Assembly: GCA_002791075.1 (NCBI GenBank) | Contig: PFWI01000142.1 | Coordinates: 1 to 11,625, forward strand | Direction of reading: 5' to 3' | Length of the DNA: 11,625 nucleotides | Source: a bacterium (Candidatus Ratteibacteria) CG_4_9_14_3_um_filter_41_21 | GTDB lineage: Bacteria > Ratteibacteria > UBA8468 | Shown here: piece by piece, positions 6,891 through 11,625 of the stretch | How the letters are laid out: every line of letters starts with the position of its first letter | How positions within the stretch are numbered: the stretch's first letter is position 1 | Program-made: the position numbers and the translations under genes | Notes under the pieces: model-generated | Told to the model about the DNA's origin: nothing | The model's database searches: none | Seen by the model: the letters and a program-made list of their open reading frames with translations, nothing else

Positions 6891-6905
6891 AAAAATGGCT
6901 ATAAT
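6877..6905 (+). promoter_or_regulatory. Consensus sigma70-type promoter for tRNA-fMet and the pil genes
   Basis: TTGACA (6877-6882) and TATAAT (6900-6905) are both perfect hexamers with exactly 17 bp between them. The -10 box ends 11 nt before the first base of the tRNA (6917), so transcription would start around 6911-6913. The -35 box overlaps the end of the zapA coding region. As the only such perfect match I noticed, just ahead of a highly expressed RNA gene, it is very likely functional. Confidence 0.88.
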
Positions 6906-6916
6906 AATGAGTTAAT

Positions 6917-6988
6917 TGCGGGGTGGAGCAGTGGTAGCTCGTCAGGCCCATAACCTGAAGGTCGTAGGTTCAAATCCTACCCCCGCTA
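6917..6988 (+). tRNA. Initiator tRNA-fMet (anticodon CAT), CCA not encoded
   Basis: A complete cloverleaf folds from T6917 to discriminator A6988: acceptor TGCGGGG/CCCCGCT, D-arm GAGC...GCTC, anticodon stem TCAGG/CCTGA with loop CCCATAA (6947-6953), a 5-nt variable loop, and T-arm GTAGG-TTCAAAT-CCTAC. Initiator features are the unpaired first/last acceptor position (T1/T72), the A11:T24 pair in the D stem, and G:C pairs next to the anticodon loop. Three points are odd. Position 33 is C instead of the near-universal U. The three G:C pairs of bacterial initiators are reduced to two (A29:T41). Position 1/72 is T/T rather than the common C/A. The sequence after A6988 is CTTA, so CCA must be added enzymatically. 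pilM starts 7 nt downstream. Confidence 0.95.
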
Positions 6989-6995
6989 CTTACTT

Positions 6996-7982
6996 ATGTT
7001 TAAAGGGAAACGGGGTATTGCTATTGATTTGGGAACAACTAGTGTTAAAGGGTTATCCTTGGCTAAAACTTCAAGAGGAGTTGAATTAACTGGTCTGGAT
7101 ATCCTTCCGGTTTCTTTTGCCTCTCCCGAAGACAAAAAAAAGACCTGGAGCAAGGCAGTTCAGGCTCTTATTGGGAAAACGCGAGCAAGCCATATCGTTA
7201 TTTCCCTTCCGGGGAGAGAAGTTTTAACCAGGATTGTTTCTCTTCCTCTTGTTGCCTCAGGTAAAATTAAATCAATGCTTCAATATGAGGTGCAACATCA
7301 GCTGCCTTTTCCTTTAGATGCCGTTGTTTGGTCCTATCAGATTCTTTCCCAAAAAGAAAAAATAAATTTACTGGTAGGCGCAGTCAAAAAAGAACTGATC
7401 AATAATTTGTTAAATCTCTTTATTAATCTGAAGGTAAAAATAGATTTTGTTGATGCCGATACGTTTGCTCTTTTGAACGCCCTTAAATTCTCTCCGAATT
7501 TCGAAAGGGATAAAACGATTGCTTTTTTAGAAATGGGAGCAGAAAGCAGTAATCTTCTTATTTGTCATAATGAGCAGGTGCTGATCAGGTCCTTGACCAA
7601 TTCCGGAAATGCGTTTACTTCTGCAATTAAAGAGATATCTAAAATAGAATTTTCTGAAGCCGAGGAGAAAAAAATCAAAGAAGGCAAGACTGTTTTTCCC
7701 GCTCTTTCGCCAATTTTAGAGAATTTAATTACTGAAATTCAGAATTCCGTTGATTACTGGAGATTTACGCAGAAGGGACCTGAAATAGGGAAATTTTTTC
7801 TTGCCGGGGGAAGTAGCCGGTTAGCAGGTTTAAAAGATTTCTTGGCTGAAAAATTAAGGGTAGAAGCGGCTCTTTTTAATCCCTTTGCTAATATTTATTG
7901 CTCTTCCCGATTTGAGGAGGAAACGGAGAAAGAAAACTCCTGTTTAGCAGTAGCGGCGGGTCTTGCTCTTCGCCAAATATAA
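6996..7982 (+). CDS. pilM: Type IV pilus assembly protein PilM (actin-like ATPase)
   Basis: PilM is a cytoplasmic actin-fold ATPase that binds the N-terminal tail of PilN and links the inner-membrane alignment complex to the pilus motor. The 328 residues start with GIAIDLGTTSVKGLSL (phosphate 1 loop) and contain VISLPGREVLTRIVSLP, QYEVQHQLPFPLDAVVWSYQIL (the typical PilM SHS2-like segment), FLEMGAESSNLLI (phosphate 2 loop) and FLAGGSSRLAGLKDFLAEKL (adenosine motif). The ATG is only 7 nt after the tRNA 3' end, and no Shine-Dalgarno site fits in that space. Processing of the tRNA would leave an almost leaderless pilM mRNA. pilN follows after 4 nt. A T2SS GspL-like role is less likely, because the protein has no membrane segment. 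Confidence 0.93.
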   Translation: MFKGKRGIAIDLGTTSVKGLSLAKTSRGVELTGLDILPVSFASPEDKKKTWSKAVQALIGKTRASHIVISLPGREVLTRIVSLPLVASGKIKSMLQYEVQHQLPFPLDAVVWSYQILSQKEKINLLVGAVKKELINNLLNLFINLKVKIDFVDADTFALLNALKFSPNFERDKTIAFLEMGAESSNLLICHNEQVLIRSLTNSGNAFTSAIKEISKIEFSEAEEKKIKEGKTVFPALSPILENLITEIQNSVDYWRFTQKGPEIGKFFLAGGSSRLAGLKDFLAEKLRVEAALFNPFANIYCSSRFEEETEKENSCLAVAAGLALRQI

Positions 7983-7986
7983 AAAT

Positions 7987-8550
7987 ATGACGGAAACGTT
8001 TGTAAATATCAATCTGTTGCCTTCGGAGTTTATCCAAGCTGAAGAAACCAGAGAAAATAAACCTTATCTCTATCTATCCTCTTTAATGGTAGTCCTTCTG
8101 GTTATAACTCCCTTTCTCTTTTTAAAGCAGGAAAATATCCTTAAACAATATGTTCTTGAAGAAGCGAATTTTTCGTTAAAAGAATATGAGAAGTATAAAC
8201 CCAAAATTAAGGAAGTTGAAGAAAAAATTAATGAGTTAAAAGAAAAAAAGAAAGCCTTTAGAATAGTGATGGGAAAGCGCTCAATTTGGTTAGCCAGACT
8301 CTTAGATATTGGAAAAACTTTGCCCAGCAGAAGTATTTATCTCACTAATTTTTCCCCAGCCACCGGAAATCTTGAAATTAAAGGTGAGATTTCCCTAACT
8401 CATATGAAAACGGCATTTGATGACCTGCGCAATTTTGCTCTGCGTCTGAATAAATTAGATTATCTTGAAGAAGCTGTAGTTACCCAATGTGATCGGGATA
8501 AAACAAAAGAGAAATTAGTTTTTGCGGTTACTTTAAAAATAAAAGAATAA
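7987..8550 (+). CDS. pilN: Type IV pilus assembly protein PilN
   Basis: PilN is a bitopic inner-membrane protein whose short cytoplasmic tail docks into PilM and whose periplasmic part pairs with PilO. The 187-residue protein carries the PilM-binding signature VNINLLPSEF (about residues 6-15), one transmembrane helix (YLYLSSLMVVLLVITPFLFL, about 28-48), a Lys/Glu-rich coiled coil (about 55-100), and a small alpha/beta domain (ARLLDIGKTLPSRSIYLTNFSP onward) typical of the Fimbrial_assembly/PilN C-terminus. I chose the ATG at 7987 because it places the signature at the usual position; an upstream TTG at 7963 lies within pilM. There is no Shine-Dalgarno site, so coupling to pilM is likely. A 249-bp repeat element separates it from pilO. 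Confidence 0.92.
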   Translation: MTETFVNINLLPSEFIQAEETRENKPYLYLSSLMVVLLVITPFLFLKQENILKQYVLEEANFSLKEYEKYKPKIKEVEEKINELKEKKKAFRIVMGKRSIWLARLLDIGKTLPSRSIYLTNFSPATGNLEIKGEISLTHMKTAFDDLRNFALRLNKLDYLEEAVVTQCDRDKTKEKLVFAVTLKIKE

Positions 8551-8563
8551 AAAAATAAAATGG

Positions 8564-8812
8564 AACCACGAATTAACACGAATGAACACGAAAAATAGTC
8601 ATTGCGAGGTCATAGACCGAAGCCCCGAAGGGGTCCCATTGGGACAATCTCAAAATTGGATTGCCACGGACGCTGTGCGACGAATAAGGAGCACGAGATA
8701 GCGTCGGGTGCGAGATGTGAGCACCCTGCCTGACGAAGCGATAGATGAGGAGACCTTCAGTCGCTCGCAATGACAGTTGCACTATCAGTTTTTTATTCGT
8801 GTGTATTCGTGG
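8564..8812. repeat. Palindromic interspersed element 3, composite, pilN-pilO gap
   Basis: The left end, 8564-8595, has three units (CCACGAAT, ACACGAAT, ACACGAA). The right end, 8789-8812, is its inverted counterpart (ATTCGTGTGTATTCGTGG). These are the same termini as in the elements at 1313-1441 and 4361-4551, here with the unit repetition clearest. The interior is a different repeat with its own inverted ends (8598-8774). The element starts 13 nt after the pilN stop and ends 10 nt before the pilO ATG. An open frame on the minus strand across it has no protein-like features. Confidence 0.87.
8598..8774. repeat. Nested palindromic repeat (GTCATTGCGAG family)
   Basis: GTCATTGCGAG (8598-8608) and CTCGCAATGAC (8764-8774) are perfect 11-bp inverted ends inside the element at 8564-8812. 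Internal hairpins include CCCC-GAA-GGGG (from 8623) and GTCCC-ATT-GGGAC. A central GGATTGCCACG block (8658-8668) and the right end recur in the in-gene copy within nadD (3142-3181). It is more GC-rich than its surroundings. It has no coding potential and is probably a non-autonomous element that inserted into, or was captured by, the outer element. Confidence 0.82.
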
Positions 8813-8822
8813 ATAAAAAATC

Positions 8823-9545
8823 ATGAATTTTTTACAGAAAAATTATTATTACGTAATCGCCATCCTTCTGGTTGTAGGCGTTACTATCGGCGGTCTTTAT
8901 CTAATCCAAAATTTAAGGAAAGCGAATGGATCTCTGGTTAAAGAAATCGAGGAAAAACGAGCCGAACTCAGGGAATATGAACTTCAACCGGAAAAAGCTC
9001 CTACCGTCGGACTATTGACCGAATTAAGTCGGGAAAAGAATGCTTTAGAGTCAGAGTATCAAACTCTGGAAGAGAAATTTCAAGCCTATGCCGATTTTAA
9101 TCTACCTAAAGGAGAAAAATTTCCCAGCCTTTATTTTAAAGAGATTCTTTATGTCACCCTGGATAATCTTGTTGAAAAAACAGAAAAGAAAGGAGTAAAG
9201 ATTCCTTCCTCAATCGGGTTTTCGGAAACTGGTCTTCCGCCAAACGACCAAATTCCGGATCTTCTATTACAACTTGATGTGGTAAAAAAATTATTAGATG
9301 TTATTATTGAAAGCAAAATCTCTACGGTTAACTCTCTTGCTCCTGGATCGCCTGCTTCAGTGGCTTTCTACAAGGAAATTCCGATGGATTTAACCATTAG
9401 TGATAAGAATTTCAATATTGCCAAGTTCTTAGAAGAACTGGGGAAGAGTTCTTCCATCTTTATTTTGGATGCTCTTACCCTTACCAAGAAGGGAGATATC
9501 TTAGAAGCAAAATTAAAAATAAAAGCAATGGTGCGGGAAAAGTAG
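8823..9545 (+). CDS. pilO: Type IV pilus assembly protein PilO-like
   Basis: PilO is an inner-membrane protein that forms a heterodimer with PilN and connects to PilP. The 240-residue protein has the expected layout: a short cytoplasmic N-terminus (MNFLQKNYYY), one transmembrane helix (VIAILLVVGVTIGGLYLIQNL, about 11-31), a coiled coil (about 33-90, rich in Glu, Lys and Leu), and a C-terminal ferredoxin-like domain (about 140-240, e.g. IPMDLTISDKNFNIAKFLEELGKSS split by small loops). The call rests on position after pilMN and this architecture rather than on strong motifs. T2SS GspM is the other possibility. No Shine-Dalgarno site precedes the ATG, which is 10 nt from the end of a repeat element. 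Confidence 0.8.
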   Translation: MNFLQKNYYYVIAILLVVGVTIGGLYLIQNLRKANGSLVKEIEEKRAELREYELQPEKAPTVGLLTELSREKNALESEYQTLEEKFQAYADFNLPKGEKFPSLYFKEILYVTLDNLVEKTEKKGVKIPSSIGFSETGLPPNDQIPDLLLQLDVVKKLLDVIIESKISTVNSLAPGSPASVAFYKEIPMDLTISDKNFNIAKFLEELGKSSSIFILDALTLTKKGDILEAKLKIKAMVREK

Positions 9546-9760
9546 GCTCGGAAGTTTCCTCCAGCGGCACGTTCATCAAACCCAGCGAGTTTGATTTCAC
9601 TCTGGTAAATCTGCTCGCTCCCCAGCACTTATTCCAGAAGGTAGTGAGGGCTTCCGAAATAAGTGCTGGAACCGTGCCCGCGAGCATCTTTAAAGGCCGT
9701 TTACAGGGAACATTCCTCGCCTTAGTGGGTTAGTGGGAAAGAAATACAAGGAGGAGACAG
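9546..9760. other. Non-coding, GC-richer structured region after pilO
   Basis: There is no convincing gene here. The stretch to about 9690 is visibly richer in G+C than the genes around it and is full of inverted repeats: ATCAAAC/GTTTGAT (9575-9595), a 12-bp stem CCAGCACTTATT/AATAAGTGCTGG (9622-9633 with 9658-9669), GGCACG (9566-9571) with CGTGCC (9673-9678), and GCTCGC (9613-9618) with GCGAGC (9680-9685). The last two cross each other in pseudoknot order. One forward frame stays open from within pilO to about 9730, but it has no good start or recognisable motif. It may be a structured RNA or, more likely, a further interspersed element; it shares GGAAGTTTCCTC with pheT. Confidence 0.6.
9748..9754 (+). 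promoter_or_regulatory. Strong Shine-Dalgarno site before the small membrane protein gene
   Basis: AAGGAGG lies 6 nt before the ATG at 9761. It fixes that start and shows that the organism uses standard Shine-Dalgarno initiation, in contrast to the starts at proA, pheT, pilM, pilN and pilO, where none is visible. Confidence 0.85.
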
Positions 9761-10027
9761 ATGGAATTTGAAATCGGTTATCTGTTAGCTTTGGTGGTTA
9801 TTAGTTTGGGTATCCTGGGAGTAATTTTGGCGTTGATGATTGGAGAGATAAACAGGGGAAAATCTCTTCTTGCTCTAATCCTTTCTCTAATTATTCTGGG
9901 ATTAGGGGCTTACTATTACTACGAGATTGGTCTGGTTCAAAGAAAAAAGGGTGGTGAGACTTTCAATCAACTTAACGCCTTGATTCGAGTCTACTGTCCT
10001 CTGGAGACAGAATTGCCAGAAAAATAA
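9761..10027 (+). CDS. Small two-helix membrane protein in the pil cluster, family unknown
   Basis: I do not recognise this 88-residue protein. It has two hydrophobic helices, about residues 6-28 (IGYLLALVVISLGILGVILAL) and 37-54 (LLALILSLIILGLGAYYYY), joined by a short polar loop (IGEINRGK). The C-terminal tail is polar (RKKGGETFNQLNALIRVY) and would lie on the same side as the N-terminus. A strong Shine-Dalgarno site makes it a real gene. It lies between pilO and a PilP/GspC-like gene in the same orientation, so a role in the pilus or secretion platform is possible but rests only on position. It is flanked on both sides by structured repeats. Confidence 0.8.
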   Translation: MEFEIGYLLALVVISLGILGVILALMIGEINRGKSLLALILSLIILGLGAYYYYEIGLVQRKKGGETFNQLNALIRVYCPLETELPEK

Positions 10028-10151
10028 TCAATTGCCTGGAATTTTCAAAATTGTAGCGGTGCGATTCATCGCACCAATAAGAACGTGGCATAAATGCCAC
10101 CGCTACAGGTTCGCACCGAAGGTACGTTAATTTATTGTATGGAATTTCAAA
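10028..10151. repeat. Palindromic repeat with three-way-junction symmetry and a shared 20-mer
   Basis: An outer stem TGTAGC/GCTACA (10052-10057 with 10102-10107) encloses two perfect hairpins, GGTGCGAT/ATCGCACC (10058-10075) and GTGGCAT/ATGCCAC (10085-10100), so the region can fold as a cloverleaf-like three-way junction. At 10132-10151 it contains TTATTGTATGGAATTTCAAA, identical to 4395-4414 in the pheS-pheT element. A related TGGAATTTTCAAAA occurs near 10037. It is non-coding interspersed repeat DNA. Confidence 0.78.
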
Positions 10152-10154
10152 GTT

Positions 10155-10205
10155 CCCCCTCACCTTATATCCTCTCCCCGAGGGGAGAGGGAAGGGGTGA
10201 GGGGG
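10155..10205. repeat. Long GC-rich palindrome upstream of the last gene
   Basis: CCCCCTCACC (10155-10164) pairs with GGTGAGGGGG (10196-10205), and CCTCTCCCC (10171-10179) pairs with GGGGAGAGG (10182-10190), leaving a 2-nt tip and an internal bulge. It lacks a following T-run, so it is a poor intrinsic terminator. In sequence style it is a REP-like element. It ends about 30 nt before the preferred start of the next gene. Confidence 0.8.
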
Positions 10206-10234
10206 CTAATTTACCATTAAGTAAGGATATGAAG

Positions 10235-11581
10235 ATGCAGACCGTCAATCGGCAGGAAAAGAAGAGAAAACTCCTTGATTTCTTAGAGGCAAAAAAGGAA
10301 GAGAGGAAGACTATTAGCCGAAAGAGGAAAGAGGCGATTTTAGCCGCAGAGAAAGAAAAGGAAAAAATTAGGCTTCGAGCCTCCGTTAAAAAAGAATTTC
10401 TTCAAAAGGAAAAGGGATTCTCTGTAGCAAAAGCAGCAATCTCTCGAATAGAAAAAAAGGAGAAACTTCTCCAATTTATAAAAGAGAGAAAAGAGAAATT
10501 TGCCAGGATAAAAAACCCCCGGCGAAAAATTTCTCTAACCGCAAAACCTCTCCTTTTCTTAACCAGGATTAAGAAAATTCCCAAAACTACTATCCTGAAA
10601 GCGAAGGAGATAACGAAAAAAACACTTCCGGCAAAAAAGACTATTCTTGCTGTTCCACAAGCACCTATTAAAGTTTCTCCAGCGGCGAAATCCGGGGAAA
10701 GGGCAACCAAACCTGATGCGCCAATTTCCAAAAAGGCCGCGAAGAAAGAGATTGCCGTATCGCAAAAGATAGAATGGAAACCTTTCTTGAGAAGATATAC
10801 CGTAAAGATTTTTTTCTTCCTTCTCCTTTTAGCCTGGGCCGGAGAAATTATTTTTTTTGGCTCAAAAATTTATTTTAGGAAGGAAAAACCCGAGGATATA
10901 ATTCCCGCAGAAAAACAATTATTTTCTCAGAAAAAAAGTGAGAAAAGAGAGACCGAAGAGGCAAAAGTTTTTGCCGTTCCTGAGATAAAAATAGCCGGAG
11001 AAAGGGACCCTTTCTCAAATGACTTGTTTAGAATGGAGGTATTAATGGCTACCAGGAAGCCAGAAGTCATTCCTTTTAAATCGATTATTAAACCAGAGGT
11101 GGAAAAACCGGTAGAGATACCTCCGCTTATTCCTGAGGGAGAGAAAATTTCTTCTTTAGCCAGGGTGGAAAGACCTGAGGTTACTGAAATTTCTTTACCC
11201 AAACCGGTTTGTCCGTTAAAATATCGCGGAAGTTTAGAAATTGCGGGAATGGAATATCTCTTTGTTGAAGGAGAAAAAAACCATCAGGCAACCATCGGTG
11301 ATATAATAGAGGGATATCGCCTCTTTAATAAGGTTGGAGATATAGCGTATCTTTCGAAAGATGGCAACATCTTTCAAATCAGTAAGCAAACTCTTTCCTG
11401 CCCTCTTCATTATCGCGGAAGGTTGATTATGGATGGAAAGGAATATCTCTTCCTGGAAGGAAAGAGAACGTATCGGGTATTATTAGGGGAGAGTGCCGAA
11501 GAATATCAGGTGATCAGGCGAATTGGCAATATTCTTTATCTCCTGAAAGATAATAATATTTTTGAACTCAAGGAGGAATGA
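10235..11581 (+). CDS. PilP/GspC-like inner-membrane protein with two tandem C-terminal homology-region domains
   Basis: The 448-residue protein has four parts. Residues 1-185 are a very basic, Lys/Glu/Arg-rich cytoplasmic region. One transmembrane helix follows (about 192-212, FFFLLLLAWAGEIIFFG). Then comes a periplasmic linker with the RDPF motif (257-260) seen at the start of PilP-type regions, and many Pro/Glu residues. Two homologous domains end the protein, about 326-385 (CPLKYRGSLEIAGMEYLFVE...) and 389-448 (CPLHYRGRLIMDGKEYLFLE...), each with the G-x-x-x-G-EYLF-x-EG...GNIxxL pattern of PilP/GspC domains. Such domains bind the secretin. A transmembrane anchor instead of a lipoprotein signal is GspC-like, while the pilMNO neighbourhood points to PilP. 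I chose the ATG at 10235 (AAGG 8 nt upstream). ATG 10229 is possible, and the frame stays open through the upstream palindrome. Confidence 0.72.
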   Translation: MQTVNRQEKKRKLLDFLEAKKEERKTISRKRKEAILAAEKEKEKIRLRASVKKEFLQKEKGFSVAKAAISRIEKKEKLLQFIKERKEKFARIKNPRRKISLTAKPLLFLTRIKKIPKTTILKAKEITKKTLPAKKTILAVPQAPIKVSPAAKSGERATKPDAPISKKAAKKEIAVSQKIEWKPFLRRYTVKIFFFLLLLAWAGEIIFFGSKIYFRKEKPEDIIPAEKQLFSQKKSEKRETEEAKVFAVPEIKIAGERDPFSNDLFRMEVLMATRKPEVIPFKSIIKPEVEKPVEIPPLIPEGEKISSLARVERPEVTEISLPKPVCPLKYRGSLEIAGMEYLFVEGEKNHQATIGDIIEGYRLFNKVGDIAYLSKDGNIFQISKQTLSCPLHYRGRLIMDGKEYLFLEGKRTYRVLLGESAEEYQVIRRIGNILYLLKDNNIFELKEE

Positions 11582-11588
11582 ATTATAC

Positions 11589-11625
11589 AACCACAGATGG
11601 ACGCAGATAAACACAGATTAAAAGA
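11589..11625. repeat. Start of a related interspersed element (ACAGAT units), cut by the window end
   Basis: Starting 7 nt after the last stop codon, the sequence reads AACCACAGAT, then ACGCAGAT and ACACAGATT, with units spaced about 10 bp apart. This has the same design as the ACGAAT-unit ends at 8564-8595, with CAGAT in place of CGAAT. It is probably the left arm of another inverted-repeat element whose right arm lies beyond the window. Confidence 0.65.

Noticed and set aside
8564..8595. Short repeated units resembling a CRISPR start
   Set aside because: Units are about 10 bp with no spacers, and they are mirrored at the other end of the element.
8573..8824. Minus-strand open frame of 83 codons across the pilN-pilO gap
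   Set aside because: It is made of repeat DNA including both inverted ends, with no protein-like pattern or Shine-Dalgarno site.
9480..9730. Frame open from within pilO through the structured region, and two minus-strand frames
   Set aside because: There is no start with a ribosome site and no recognisable motif; inverted repeats explain the open frames. Kept only as a structured region.
10155..10205. Intrinsic terminator
   Set aside because: The stem is strong but no T-run follows, and a co-oriented gene with its own ribosome site follows closely.

Overview
The window is an 11.6 kb, AT-rich, co-oriented (all + strand) stretch of a bacterial chromosome. It reads as an uncultured candidate-phylum bacterium: housekeeping families are clear but several are shortened or carry unusual residues, genes are tightly packed, Shine-Dalgarno sites are mostly weak or absent, and the few intergenic gaps are filled by palindromic interspersed repeats. 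I cannot assign a phylum from the sequence alone.

Layout. (a) 2-4353: the end of a stand-alone CoaC-type flavoprotein (phosphopantothenoylcysteine decarboxylase fold), proB and proA (first two steps of proline synthesis), nadD (NAD synthesis) and pheS, joined by short overlaps except where a repeat element separates proB from proA. (b) 4361-6890: a second repeat element, then pheT (beta subunit of Phe-tRNA synthetase, lacking the usual N-terminal tRNA-binding OB domain) and zapA (cell division). (c) 6877-11581: a textbook sigma70-type promoter lying across the end of zapA drives an initiator tRNA-fMet gene, whose 3' end is 7 nt from the start codon of pilM. pilM, pilN and pilO follow, then a small two-helix membrane protein, and a single-pass membrane protein with two tandem PilP/GspC-like C-terminal domains. 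This set is the inner-membrane alignment/assembly platform of a type IV pilus or type II secretion-like machine.

The non-coding content is the most unusual part. Three elements of about 129, 191 and 249 bp share the same terminal inverted repeats (AACCACGAATT...AATTCGTGGTT, built of ACGAATT-like units) but have unrelated centres. Each fits between a stop codon (4-13 nt away) and the next start codon (9-10 nt away). One contains a second, nested palindromic element (GTCATTGCGAG...CTCGCAATGAC). Part of that same family sits in frame inside nadD, where it accounts for about 20 extra amino acids. A fourth, related end (ACAGAT units) begins right after the last gene and runs off the window. Further structured repeats lie before the last gene (10028-10205), and a more GC-rich stretch with possible pseudoknot pairing follows pilO (9546-9745).

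Other oddities are: a CoaC protein in which the ACGD catalytic motif reads ANGQ; an initiator tRNA with C33 in place of the near-universal U33, a U1/U72 mismatch and an A29:U41 pair; and a ProB without the PUA domain.
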